Below are positions 24,050 through 32,817 of a stretch of DNA of 49,774 nucleotides, in pieces. The stretch is from Clostridia bacterium (GTDB lineage Bacteria > Bacillota > Clostridia > UMGS1810), in assembly GCA_017397885.1 (NCBI GenBank), contig JAFQHQ010000098.1:1-49774 (forward strand), read 5' to 3'. The first letter of the stretch is position 1. Each line of letters starts with the position of its first letter. The notes beneath the pieces were generated by a model. The model searched no databases. It saw nothing but the letters and a program-made list of their open reading frames with translations, and was not told where the DNA came from. Both the position numbers and the translations under genes were made by a program.

Positions 24050-26356
24050 ATGATGAGAATTTTCAAGCAACATCTAATAATGATTCTTGTTTTTATGTTG
24101 TCTGTAAGCTTTCTTTCGGATGTGCCCGGTTATGCAAATACAGAATCCCCCTTGACATATGGTAATTTTGAATATGAAATCAAAGAAGACGGCACGGTTT
24201 CAATCAGTAAATATAAAGGAGAATCCGATAAGAATGTTGAAATTCCGTCTCAGATTGCCGGGAAAACAGTAACGGAAATTGGGTATTATTCATTTTATGG
24301 CTGTGAAAATATTGAAACAGTAACTTTTCCCGAAACTATCTTGAAAATTGGCGATCGTGCTTTTTTCGATTGTGGTAATCTTACTACGATACATTTTCCT
24401 AAAAGCTTGGAAGTGATTGACAGTTGTGCTTTTGCCCGGTGTGTAAATCTCAAAAGCATTGAACTTCCCGATACTGTAACAACAATTCTGTCCGGAGCTT
24501 TTGAAGAATGTATATCTATCAAATCGGTTAAAATCCCAAAATCAGTGACTATTGTTGCCGGGTTTGGCAGATGTACCGCTCTTGAAAGAGTAGAATTTCA
24601 TGATGGTGTCAAAGAAATAGACAGTCTTGCCTTCAACGGTTGTACAAAGCTTTCGGATATTATCATTCCGTCAAGTGTCGAAAAAATCGGATTCAGAGCT
24701 TTTGACAACACTGCATACTATAATAGTGCAGAAAATTGGAAAGGCAACGCTCTTTATCTTGCTGGGTGGCTTATCTCGGTCAAAAATGAATATACAAAAT
24801 TTTTTGAAGTTGCTCCGGGTACAAAAGGTATTGCGGACAATATGTTTAAAGAGTTCTCTCATCTGCGTGAAATCGAGATTTCCGAAGGTGTGGAATTCAT
24901 TGGTGACAATGTATTCTATGGTTGTGATGATCTTCAATTTGTTATCCTTCCGGAAAGCTTAAAAAAATTGGGTGTGCACACTTTTGATTGCTGTAATGAG
25001 CTTGCCTCTGTTTATATTCCTGATAGCGTTACCGTAATAGAAGATGGTCTTTTTATGAATTGTACATCTTTGGTTGATGTAGAACTATCGCCTATGACAA
25101 AAACAATTGGTTCGATAGCTTTTTATGGATGTACTGCTCTTGAAAAACTTGAAATTCCGGGCATAGTATACGAAATTAAAAACGATGCATTTGGTCGATG
25201 TGAATCTCTTAAGGAAGTTGTGTTACCCGAAGGTATAACTGCTATAGAGCGAGGATCTTTTTCAAATTGTAAATCTCTTGAAACGGTCGAAATTCCCGGT
25301 TCGGTAACAGACATAGTTATGTGTGCTTTTGAATATTGTGTTTCATTGAAAGATATATACTATAATGGTACAAAAGATGAATGGAATAATATCGTGATAG
25401 AATCTATGGGTAATGATTCACTTTGCAGTGCCGAAATACATTATAATTCTGAGGCGGAAGCGATTTGTAACACTAATGAAGATTTTTTATTATCATTAAA
25501 CGTTATCAATGAAAAAATGTTATCAAAACAGTATATTTCAAGGTCAGATGCTGCTAAAATAGCCGGTCGTTTAATTTATGGAAGTCAATTAGAGATTTAT
25601 TCAAATTCAGTTATAATCAGTGCATTTGCAGATGACCAAGAATTTGAATTAAGTGCGGATTTTGACGACATGGATGAATCACGTGATGATTACAAATTAA
25701 TATCAAATTTGTACTGTCACGGCGGGAATTCCGAAAGATTTTGTTGCAGATATGTAAAAGTGCCGTATATTACAGGTTACAATGGGAAAATGAGACCGGA
25801 TGATTCTATTACATGGTCTGAATTTGTTGCATTAATGATGAGAGTAACCAATTGGGATGTATACATTTATCTTGAAAACCAATACAAGCCCAAAGAAGAA
25901 AGAATCATGTATCCTGATGATTATTTCAAAATTGCTGAGAGAATAGGACTTGAATCTTTCAAGCGTGACGGACTTGTATCCGTTACAGAAGCGTGCGATT
26001 TCATTTACGATATAGTTCAAATTCCAACCATTCAATATCAAGGTGGATTTTCGCTTCCTGAAAATATTCCGTATGGATTAAGCAATAAAATGTGGTACAT
26101 GCATTCGCTTATTCGTTCAGAATGTATTTCAATTCATACTGAGTCAGAACTCGCAGAAATCGTTACAAGATTTCCGGAATTATCTTATAGTGTGGAGATT
26201 GGAGATTGTCTGGTGATTTTTTATACAAAGGAAAAAGGTGAGGATGGCATTTACACAAATAATATAATTGCATGTAGAAAAAATGACTATTTCGAATTTA
26301 AGGGGACCGAAAACGGGATTGCGAAACAATTAATAAGCCCTTATATTATTGAATGA
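24050..26356 (+). CDS. Secreted leucine-rich-repeat (BspA/LRR_5) protein with SLH-like C-terminus
   Basis: The 768-residue protein starts with a signal peptide (HLIMILVFMLSVSFLSDV...YA). About 14 LRR_5 repeats of roughly 23 residues follow between about 45 and 470, of the form TEIGYYSFYGCENIETVTFP and KIGDRAFFDCGNLTTIHFP. They end with YNGTKDEWNNIVI, a typical closing motif of BspA-like proteins. Residues about 500-700 contain SLH-like stretches (ISRSDAAKIAGRLIYG; GYNGKMRPDDSITWSEFVALM). Such proteins sit on the surface and bind host or environmental ligands. A strong AGGAGGAG site precedes tandem ATGs at 24050 and 24053. It is a paralogue, in its C-terminal part, of the broken SLH gene upstream. 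Confidence 0.85.
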   Translation: MMRIFKQHLIMILVFMLSVSFLSDVPGYANTESPLTYGNFEYEIKEDGTVSISKYKGESDKNVEIPSQIAGKTVTEIGYYSFYGCENIETVTFPETILKIGDRAFFDCGNLTTIHFPKSLEVIDSCAFARCVNLKSIELPDTVTTILSGAFEECISIKSVKIPKSVTIVAGFGRCTALERVEFHDGVKEIDSLAFNGCTKLSDIIIPSSVEKIGFRAFDNTAYYNSAENWKGNALYLAGWLISVKNEYTKFFEVAPGTKGIADNMFKEFSHLREIEISEGVEFIGDNVFYGCDDLQFVILPESLKKLGVHTFDCCNELASVYIPDSVTVIEDGLFMNCTSLVDVELSPMTKTIGSIAFYGCTALEKLEIPGIVYEIKNDAFGRCESLKEVVLPEGITAIERGSFSNCKSLETVEIPGSVTDIVMCAFEYCVSLKDIYYNGTKDEWNNIVIESMGNDSLCSAEIHYNSEAEAICNTNEDFLLSLNVINEKMLSKQYISRSDAAKIAGRLIYGSQLEIYSNSVIISAFADDQEFELSADFDDMDESRDDYKLISNLYCHGGNSERFCCRYVKVPYITGYNGKMRPDDSITWSEFVALMMRVTNWDVYIYLENQYKPKEERIMYPDDYFKIAERIGLESFKRDGLVSVTEACDFIYDIVQIPTIQYQGGFSLPENIPYGLSNKMWYMHSLIRSECISIHTESELAEIVTRFPELSYSVEIGDCLVIFYTKEKGEDGIYTNNIIACRKNDYFEFKGTENGIAKQLISPYIIE

Positions 26357-26368
26357 GACAAAAGCCAA

Positions 26369-26549
26369 TTGAACAGTCTGACGGGGCAGTTTTTGTTACA
26401 TTTTGATGTGAGGAAATTGCGCAATTATTTTACTGTTATAAATTTACAACAAATAAAAACGGCTGGAACAGTTTGGGGACGGGGCAGTTTCTGTTATATT
26501 TTTGTGATGAGAAAATTGCACAATTATTGCCCCGTCCCTAAACTGTATG
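26369..26549. repeat. GGGGACGG/CAGTTT repeat, copy 3, with inverted arms
   Basis: This 180-bp non-coding block has about 100 bp (26369-26468) nearly repeated at 27195-27294. It then has an inverted pair, CAGTTTGGGGACGGGGC (26469-26485) and GCCCCGTCCCTAAACTG (26529-26545), with one mismatch. The arms enclose about 43 bp and would fold as a long hairpin, as in a MITE- or REP-like element. Confidence 0.72.
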
Positions 26550-26699
26550 GGCTTTCCCGATGATTTGTTATTGACGGCCGCTGGATATGCGCAAATGGCA
26601 GCTGGGAATTCGAGTGCATCTTTTAATAATTCAAATTATGATGACCCATATGATCAATTGTGTATACTAGTCGGAATAAATTATGCAAGGGGTTTTTGA
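26547..26699 (+). pseudogene. Possible remnant of an RHS C-terminal tip
   Basis: A 50-codon frame (MGFPDDLLLTAAGYAQMAAG...NYARGF) starts inside the repeat without a ribosome site. It ends just before the next gene. A short C-terminal fragment fused to a repeat, directly followed by a small membrane protein, looks like a displaced RHS tip with its immunity gene. I cannot identify a toxin fold in it. Confidence 0.3.
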
Positions 26700-26700
26700 A

Positions 26701-27135
26701 ATGTCTAATTCAGTTAAAAATATTGCTTTAGTAATTTTATTGATTTTCTGTACAGTTTTTGGTTATAAGTTATATTTTCGGGAAGAAGAACCAAAACTCC
26801 CCGATTTAAAGAATAACACCATTTTAAAAACTGAATTATCCCCGGACGGAAATCACGTTGCTGTTATATTTAGAAGAAGTAAGGGGGGAGCAACGACGTG
26901 GTTTAGCTATCACTTATCGATTATTGAAACCGGACAGCGAATTGGTGATGATGATGGAAATGTATATTCCGGAAAAGAACGGTTTGATTTTTCTTGGAAC
27001 AAAGATGGTGATGTTCTTACAATTAAATATAGAGAGGGTTCAAGAATATATAAACAAATCAAGACATTTAAAGATATAAACATTACTTATGAATATCTTT
27101 CTACTGATGAGCTTAGAGATAGACCGTTTATATAA
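26701..27135 (+). CDS. Small membrane-anchored protein, DUF5412-like; possible orphan immunity protein
   Basis: The 144-residue product has one N-terminal membrane helix (NIALVILLIFCTVFGYKLYF, about residues 6-25). A beta-rich outer domain follows, with LSPDGNHVAVIFRRSKGGATT and FDFSWNKDGDVLTIKYREG. This resembles DUF5412-type small proteins often found near polymorphic toxin tips. ATG 26701 is preferred because of the AAGGGG site upstream; the frame is also open from 26683. It follows a possible RHS-tip remnant. An immunity role is inferred from context only. Confidence 0.6.
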   Translation: MSNSVKNIALVILLIFCTVFGYKLYFREEEPKLPDLKNNTILKTELSPDGNHVAVIFRRSKGGATTWFSYHLSIIETGQRIGDDDGNVYSGKERFDFSWNKDGDVLTIKYREGSRIYKQIKTFKDINITYEYLSTDELRDRPFI

Positions 27136-27164
27136 AAACTAAGGATTCAAACGGTGACGGCAGA

Positions 27165-27312
27165 ATGGGGGGACAGTTTGGGTATGTGAACAGTTGAACA
27201 GTCTGACGAGGCAGTTTTTGTTACATTTTTGAGATGAGAGAATTGCGCTATTATTTTACTGTTATAAATTTACAACAAATAAAAACGGCTGTACAAAATG
27301 AATGTTTTGTAC
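27165..27312. repeat. GGGGACGG/CAGTTT repeat, copy 4
   Basis: GGGGGGACAGTTTGGGTATG leads into the near-copy of 26369-26468. It ends with the palindrome GTACAAAA-TGAATG-TTTTGTAC. The remaining bases to 27539 hold an inverted repeat TTCGCGAG/CTCGCGAA and the terminator-like hairpin below, and no gene. Confidence 0.7.
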
Positions 27313-27462
27313 CGTTCAATCTGCCTTATTATGTTGGTGGGTGCACTTAACGGTTACACAAAATCATATCATTTTTTACAGCCTGTTTTTATTGTATAAG
27401 AATTTACATTTAAATTCGTTCGCGAGATGTGAGATTAACGAAATTGTGCTCGCGAATTGTCT

Positions 27463-27482
27463 GCAGGCACTGCCTGCTTTTT
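27463..27482 (+). terminator. Terminator-like hairpin in the 27.1-27.5 kb gap
   Basis: GCAGG-CACTG-CCTGC (27463-27477) is followed directly by TTTTT. It would close any transcript from the surface-protein island before the oppositely oriented phage cassette. Confidence 0.55.
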
Positions 27483-27539
27483 ACAACAGAAAACAAATCG
27501 GAATTACATTACGCTTTGGCTATGCCGGATTTTTAAAAA

Positions 27540-27803
27540 TCAGTTGAGCTCTGCGGCATCGGCATTTTTTGCAAGCTCCGATGCGTGCTGTGCAGCAAAG
27601 CTGTCCTGTGCCTGACTGTTTTTAAGAGCAATGGCATATTTTCGGGGTATTTCAACTTCAACTCCTCTGGGAACAATCATTCCCACACCGTTTACCGAAA
27701 CAAATACATCATCTCTGTATTTGTCGTTGTCCTTAAAAAGTCTCACGGATACAAGCTCATTATAATAATCTTTGTTTTTTTTGACAGTGGTTTCCTTTGC
27801 CAT
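27540..27803 (-). CDS. Small phage-like protein downstream of the capsid gene
   Basis: The 87-residue product begins MAKETTVKKNKDYYNELVSV. It contains VRLFKDNDKYRDDVFVSVNG and VPRGVEVEIPRKYAIALKNS, a short beta-rich piece often found beside N4-gp56-type capsid genes in clostridial phages. It may be a head-decoration or head-completion factor; I do not recognise a named family. A good AAGGTGA site precedes the ATG. It lies 38 bp after the capsid gene and is the last gene of the three-gene cassette. Confidence 0.65.
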   Translation of the reverse strand: MAKETTVKKNKDYYNELVSVRLFKDNDKYRDDVFVSVNGVGMIVPRGVEVEIPRKYAIALKNSQAQDSFAAQHASELAKNADAAELN

Positions 27804-27841
27804 AGTAGTTTCACCTTTTACCTTTCAACAATATTCATCAA

Positions 27842-28819
27842 TTAATTTTCGCCGCTTTCAAAGCTTGAAGCACTTTCAATTCTTATCATGTAGTTTTCAA
27901 CAAGTCTTTCAGCAGTTTTGGTACCTTTCCAGCCTGCAGTTGCTCTCTGGTTGAGGGGATCTGCAGTTCCGCCGGAGCCAAGTTGTTTTACAATATGAGT
28001 AAGACCGCCGCCCGAAACTTCGGTTACACCGTAGGCATTTGCACCGAGAACAAGCGTTGAATACACATCTCTCGCATCTGCTCCGCCTTTGGCAAAAATT
28101 TTTGCTTCGGTGCTTTCAACAAAACGCACACCGCCGAGCTTCCCGATTTCGCCCTCAAAAATTTCGGATGTGGAGCTGTATTTGTGAACATCCATCCATT
28201 CGTCATCGCGCATAAGGTCATAGGCAACATCGGGATGAATGATTGCAACATAGCTGCCGTTGATTTTTGGAGCATTCTGGGTTTTGAGGAATCTTGCAGC
28301 CTTAAATATGTCGTCAACGGTGAGTTTGCAGGTTGCATCAAGTTCTTCTCTGGCTTCTTTCCCGCCGGAATACATCACGCTTGTACCACCGTTTAACACT
28401 TCTCTTGTGATGGTATCAAGGGTAGAACCTGCCTGAGCACCAAGAAGCTTTGTGGTTTCAACAAGTGTGTTGTCAATGGCAGTGAGCATAAGCATATCGG
28501 AGATTGTCACATAATAACCGTACTGCTCAACAGAAGATGTAACCTGTGTAACAGAAAGTGAACCGCCATCGGGAGTGATTCCCTCCGAAAGAGGTGCGGT
28601 TGCTTTGGAAAACGGAACAAATTTTCTGAACTGAATGGTTTTGCCTCCGTTTTTTGGAATGGGATGCTTCTGACCAAACTGGTCGTGCACAAGGTTGGGT
28701 TTTGCATTGTCAATGAGATAATCCGAATAATAGGTTCTCATTTCGGCAGAAAGAGAAGAATCTGCCGTAGTGTTGGGATTTGCATCAAATAAAGTCAAAT
28801 CTAATTTCATATTTTTCAT
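27842..28819 (-). CDS. N4-gp56 family major capsid protein
   Basis: The 325-residue protein resembles N4-gp56-type major capsid proteins. An N-terminal TYYSDYLIDNAKPNLVHDQF leads to GGKTIQFRKFVPFSKATAPL and EGITPDGGSLSVTQVTSSVE, then YGYYVTISDMLMLTAIDN. The segment GSYVAIIHPDVAYDLMRDDE is typical of the core of these HK97-fold proteins. Length is normal (about 300-400). It would form the head shell. It is flanked by scaffold-like and small genes but by no terminase, portal or tail gene, so the cassette is isolated. Base composition and codon use look like the host genes. Confidence 0.87.
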   Translation of the reverse strand: MKNMKLDLTLFDANPNTTADSSLSAEMRTYYSDYLIDNAKPNLVHDQFGQKHPIPKNGGKTIQFRKFVPFSKATAPLSEGITPDGGSLSVTQVTSSVEQYGYYVTISDMLMLTAIDNTLVETTKLLGAQAGSTLDTITREVLNGGTSVMYSGGKEAREELDATCKLTVDDIFKAARFLKTQNAPKINGSYVAIIHPDVAYDLMRDDEWMDVHKYSSTSEIFEGEIGKLGGVRFVESTEAKIFAKGGADARDVYSTLVLGANAYGVTEVSGGGLTHIVKQLGSGGTADPLNQRATAGWKGTKTAERLVENYMIRIESASSFESGEN

Positions 28820-28825
28820 CCTTTC

Positions 28826-29395
28826 TTAAAATGTTATTGTTTCACCCTTTGCAACACGTGCGGCAATCTCCGCTCTCTGCATGGGGGTGAGCTTTGAAAC
28901 ATCGGTTTTAAAAAGCGCAGTGCTCTTTGAGGACATACCGTTTTCCAAAGGTCTTTTACCTCTTGCTTTTATTGCTTCTGCGGTTTTAATCTGAGCATCG
29001 TTTATTGCCTCTTCAATAAGCTTTTTCACAATTTCGTCGTGATGAATTGCATAATATGCACTTTTGAGGTCTGCTCCTCCGCGAAGAAGGTTCAAAAAGC
29101 CGGGATTTGCTGTTTCTTCGTCCAGGTTAAAATCGGGATATTTTTCTTTTAGATATTCTCCGTCTTTTATCCACGAACGAATGGTCTGTTCCATAAGCAT
29201 GTCCGAATCTTTTGTTTCCAAAGCTTCTTTCATCTGCTTATTTTCTTTTTCAAGCTCTTCAATGCGCTTGGTAAGTGCATCAATGTCGAGCTTTTCCGGT
29301 GCATCATTCGCTCCGGACTCATCGGACAACATGGTATCATTTGCCATTATGTTGTCTTTGTCATCGGTTGGGATGACATTTTTTTTGAATTTCAT
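28826..29395 (-). CDS. Phage scaffold-like protein
   Basis: The 189-residue product (MKFKKNVIPTDDKDNIMAND start) is acidic and contains a coiled coil at about residues 37-62 (LTKRIEELEKENKQMKEALE). A C-terminal basic end follows (TPMQRAEIAARVAKGETITF). This form and its place just upstream of a major capsid gene fit phage scaffolding proteins. ATG 29395 is preferred because AAAGGAAA lies 8 bases upstream; the frame is open to 29446. Seven bases separate it from the capsid ATG side, so the cassette is one transcript. Confidence 0.72.
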   Translation of the reverse strand: MKFKKNVIPTDDKDNIMANDTMLSDESGANDAPEKLDIDALTKRIEELEKENKQMKEALETKDSDMLMEQTIRSWIKDGEYLKEKYPDFNLDEETANPGFLNLLRGGADLKSAYYAIHHDEIVKKLIEEAINDAQIKTAEAIKARGKRPLENGMSSKSTALFKTDVSKLTPMQRAEIAARVAKGETITF

Positions 29396-29548
29396 ATTAG
29401 GTTTCCTTTCTTTCGCAGTTGCGAATTGTATTTTGCGTTCTTTCACGCCGTCTGCAAGTTTTTGGCATTGTGTGTGTTTGGCTTAGCTTGCAAATTCATT
29501 ATACATCACATAACTGCTGAAATTCTTGCTTGAAAAACAAAAAATGAA

Positions 29549-29589
29549 ACCCCACTCAAGCCCTTGCGGCACAAGGGCTTGAGTGGGGT
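29549..29589. terminator. Perfect 18-bp hairpin between the phage cassette and hisS
   Basis: ACCCCACTCAAGCCCTTG (29549-29566), loop CGGCA, then its exact complement (29572-29589). On the minus strand the T-rich TTTCATTTTTTG follows, so it could end a minus-strand transcript. No minus-strand gene lies directly upstream. It could also be a boundary of an inserted segment. Confidence 0.55.
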
Positions 29590-29634
29590 GCTCCGTGCAA
29601 AAAAACGTAATGGCGCATTTTCTTGTTCAACAAC

Positions 29635-29663
29635 TTGACTTTTGATGATTATTTTTGTATAAT
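29635..29663 (+). promoter_or_regulatory. hisS-aspS promoter
   Basis: TTGACT (29635-29640), 17 bp, TATAAT (29658-29663), about 65 bp before the hisS ATG. No T-box is present in this short leader. Confidence 0.82.
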
Positions 29664-29731
29664 ATAATGTGTATTTTTATGTAAACTGGTATATAATATT
29701 TATTTTTCTATAGAAAGAGGAAGTGACACAC

Positions 29732-30988
29732 ATGCTTACCAAGGCACCCAAAGGCACCATGGACATAAAACCGTCCGATGCATACAAATGGCAATATATT
29801 GAAGAAGAAATGAGGAAAATATGCAAACAGTTCGGTGTTAAAGAAGTCAGAACGCCTGTTTTTGAACACACCGAGCTTTTTCAGCGCGGAGTAGGTGACA
29901 CCACCGATGTTGTTGAAAAAGAAATGTACACATTCAATGATAAAGGTGACAGAAGTATTACCCTTCGTCCCGAAGGTACAGCCGGTGCGGTTCGAAGCTT
30001 CATCGAACACGGTCTTTTCAATGAACCTCAGCCTACAAAGCTTTTTTATCTCATAAGCTGCTATCGCTACGAAAAACCCCAGGCGGGAAGATACAGAGAG
30101 TTTCATCAGTTTGGTGTGGAATATTTCGGAACACAGTCTCCTGCAGCAGATGCAGAAATGATTTCCCTGCCATGGACACTCTACAAAAGACTTGGGCTCA
30201 AAAATCTTACTCTCAATCTCAACAGCATTGGCTGTCCCAAGTGCAGAAAAGAATATAACGAAAAATTGAAAGACTATTTAAAACCTCACTACGATGATCT
30301 TTGCGAAACCTGCAAAAATCGTTATGACAGAAATCCCATGAGAATACTTGATTGCAAGTCTTCAATTTGCAAAGATATAGTAAAAAATGCTCCGCTTCTC
30401 ATTGACTGCATTTGCGATGAATGCCGTGACCATTTTGAAAACCTCAAAAAATATCTCACAGCGATGGACATCCCCTTCGAAATTGATCCGCTCATTGTTC
30501 GCGGTCTCGATTACTACACAAAAACAGTGTTCGAAATAACTGCCAAAAACGAAAACTCAAACGGAACAATCTGTGGCGGCGGACGCTATGACGGCCTTGT
30601 TGAAGAGCTTGGCGGTGGCTATGTTCCGGCTTCGGGATTTGCCCTCGGTATGGAGAGACTTCTTCTCACCATGGAAGAGCAGGGCATTGAAATTCTCGAT
30701 GACAATAAGCTGGATATTTATGTTGGTCATATAGGTGACGAAAATTCGTTTTTTGCTCAAAAACTTGTTGCCGATCTTCGCAACTGCGGCATCTCGGCTG
30801 AACGTGATCACCTTGGCAGAAGTGTTAAGGCTCAAATGAAATATGCTAACAAGCTTGGCGTAAAGTACACCGTAATTCTCGGTGATGATGAAATAGCAGC
30901 TCAAAAGGCTAAAATCAAAAATATGGACGAAGGCTCAGAGACTGAAATCGAACTTTCTGCTCAGGCAATCGCCAACCACATAAACTGA
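29732..30988 (+). CDS. hisS: Histidyl-tRNA synthetase
   Basis: The 418-residue class II synthetase shows the expected order. KGTMDIKPSDAYKWQ is at the N-terminus. Motif 2 is the region SCYRYEKPQAGRYREFHQFG. The histidine signature is LIVRGLDYYTKTVFE (about 251-265), and the motif 3 region is PASGFALGMERLL. A C-terminal anticodon-binding domain spans about 325-418. It charges tRNA-His with ATP. ATG 29732 is chosen over GTG 29723 because the AGAGG site is too close to the GTG. The aspS gene follows, a common Firmicute pair. Confidence 0.95.
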   Translation: MLTKAPKGTMDIKPSDAYKWQYIEEEMRKICKQFGVKEVRTPVFEHTELFQRGVGDTTDVVEKEMYTFNDKGDRSITLRPEGTAGAVRSFIEHGLFNEPQPTKLFYLISCYRYEKPQAGRYREFHQFGVEYFGTQSPAADAEMISLPWTLYKRLGLKNLTLNLNSIGCPKCRKEYNEKLKDYLKPHYDDLCETCKNRYDRNPMRILDCKSSICKDIVKNAPLLIDCICDECRDHFENLKKYLTAMDIPFEIDPLIVRGLDYYTKTVFEITAKNENSNGTICGGGRYDGLVEELGGGYVPASGFALGMERLLLTMEEQGIEILDDNKLDIYVGHIGDENSFFAQKLVADLRNCGISAERDHLGRSVKAQMKYANKLGVKYTVILGDDEIAAQKAKIKNMDEGSETEIELSAQAIANHIN

Positions 30989-31003
30989 TTGGAGGACAAA
31001 ATA

Positions 31004-32794
31004 ATGGAATTCGAAAAATTAAACGGGCTCAAACGCACCCATAAATGCGGTCAGCTTAGCAAAGCAGATATTGGCAAAGAAGTTGTTGTCATGGGATTTA
31101 CCGACTCGGTTCGTAACCTTGGCGGACTCAACTTCATAAACGTTCGTGATATTTCCGGTGTGGTTCAGACAGTTTTTTCCACCGATGATGCCGAAATGTA
31201 CGAAAAAGCCGCAAAGGTAAGAGGCGAATATGTTCTCGCTGTTGTCGGCAAAGTCGGTGCAAGAGCTGAGGGTGCAATCAACCCCAACATGCCGACCGGT
31301 GAAATCGAAATTGTTGCAACAGAGCTTCGTATTCTCTCTGCTGCCAAAACACCTCCGTTCTACATTGTTGAAAATTCGGATGTTAAAGAAGAACTCCGTC
31401 TTCAATATCGCTATCTCGATCTTCGTCGTCCCGATATGCAAAGAAGAATGCTCCTCAGAAGCAAGGTTGCAAAAATCGTCAGAGACTACTACGAAGAAAA
31501 CGGTTTTCTCGAAATCGAAACTCCAATTCTTGTAAAAAGTACCCCCGAAGGCGCCCGTGACTATCTTGTGCCCAGCCGTGTGAGAAATGGCTGTTTCTAT
31601 GCACTTCCCCAGTCACCTCAGCAGTATAAACAGCTCCTCATGCTTTCGGGCATGGACAGATATTTTCAGATTGCAAAGTGCTTCCGTGACGAGGACCTCC
31701 GTGCTGACCGTCAGCCCGAATTCACTCAGATTGACCTTGAAATGTCCTTTGTTGAAGAAGACGATGTTATGACAGTTAACGAAGGTCTCTTAAAGAGAGT
31801 TTTCAAGGAGATTAAAGGTATCGACATCGAAACTCCTTTCCTTCGCATGCCCTATCAGGAAGCAATGGACCGCTTTGGTTCCGACAAGCCCGACACACGT
31901 TTCGGTCTTGAAATCACCGATATTTCAAAGATTGTTGAAGGTTGTGGATTCGGTGTGTTTACAGGTGCTCTCGAAAACGGCGGCAGTGTAAGAGCAATCA
32001 ATGCCAAAGGTCTCGGCGATCAGATTTCACGTAAAAACATCGATGCTCTTGGCGAATTTGTTAAGACCTACAAGGCGAAAGGTCTTGCGTGGATAAAGGT
32101 TAATCCCGACGGCGTTCAGTCACCAATTGCAAAATTCTTTGAAGAAAATCAGCTCAATGCAATCCTCGAAGCTACCGATGCAAAAGAAAATGACGTTATC
32201 TTCATTGTTGCCGACAAAAACAGCGTTGTCTACGCTTCTCTCGGTGCGCTCCGTCTTGAAATTGCTAAAAGATATGACCTTATCGACAAATCACAGTATA
32301 ACTTCCTCTGGGTTACCGACTTCCCGCTTCTCGAGTATGATGAAGAAGAAAACCGCTATGTTGCAATGCACCATCCCTTCACCGCTCCCAAAGATGAAGA
32401 CCTCTCACTTCTCGACACCGATCCCGGCAAAGTGAGAGCAAAGGCATATGACATCATATTAAACGGTGTGGAACTCGGTGGCGGAAGTATGAGAATTTAC
32501 AACTCCGACCTTCAGCAGAAAATGTTTGAGGTTATCGGTCTTCCTGCCGAAGAAATTGAAGCTCGTTTCGGCTTCCTCATTGATGCGTTCAAATATGGTG
32601 CTCCCCCTCACGGCGGTATGGCATATGGTTTTGATAGAATGCTCATGCTTCTCGACGGTTGCGAGTCTATCCGTGACGTTATTGCATTCCCCAAGGTTCA
32701 GAATGCTTCCGAGCTTATGACCAATGCTCCCGACATCGTTGATGCAAAACAGCTTGAAGAACTTGGTATTGCAATTGTAAAAACCGAAGAATAA
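31004..32794 (+). CDS. aspS: Aspartyl-tRNA synthetase
   Basis: The 596-residue bacterial-type enzyme has an N-terminal OB-fold anticodon domain (about 15-100). Motif 2 includes FRDEDLRADRQPEFTQIDLE, preceded by LPQSPQQYKQLLMLSG. A GAD insertion domain lies at about 280-410. The C-terminal motif 3 GGMAYGFDRMLML lies near 540-552. Length is normal. TTG 30989 is open upstream, but the GGAGG at 30991-30995 fixes ATG 31004. Whether it charges only tRNA-Asp or also tRNA-Asn cannot be read from the sequence. Confidence 0.95.
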   Translation: MEFEKLNGLKRTHKCGQLSKADIGKEVVVMGFTDSVRNLGGLNFINVRDISGVVQTVFSTDDAEMYEKAAKVRGEYVLAVVGKVGARAEGAINPNMPTGEIEIVATELRILSAAKTPPFYIVENSDVKEELRLQYRYLDLRRPDMQRRMLLRSKVAKIVRDYYEENGFLEIETPILVKSTPEGARDYLVPSRVRNGCFYALPQSPQQYKQLLMLSGMDRYFQIAKCFRDEDLRADRQPEFTQIDLEMSFVEEDDVMTVNEGLLKRVFKEIKGIDIETPFLRMPYQEAMDRFGSDKPDTRFGLEITDISKIVEGCGFGVFTGALENGGSVRAINAKGLGDQISRKNIDALGEFVKTYKAKGLAWIKVNPDGVQSPIAKFFEENQLNAILEATDAKENDVIFIVADKNSVVYASLGALRLEIAKRYDLIDKSQYNFLWVTDFPLLEYDEEENRYVAMHHPFTAPKDEDLSLLDTDPGKVRAKAYDIILNGVELGGGSMRIYNSDLQQKMFEVIGLPAEEIEARFGFLIDAFKYGAPPHGGMAYGFDRMLMLLDGCESIRDVIAFPKVQNASELMTNAPDIVDAKQLEELGIAIVKTEE

Positions 32795-32817
32795 TTTCCA
32801 TTTGAGAGGAAACCAAA

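Noticed and set aside
27302-27547. 81-codon plus-strand frame in the gap after the surface island
   Set aside because: No ribosome site, crosses a hairpin terminator and repeat, no recognisable sequence.
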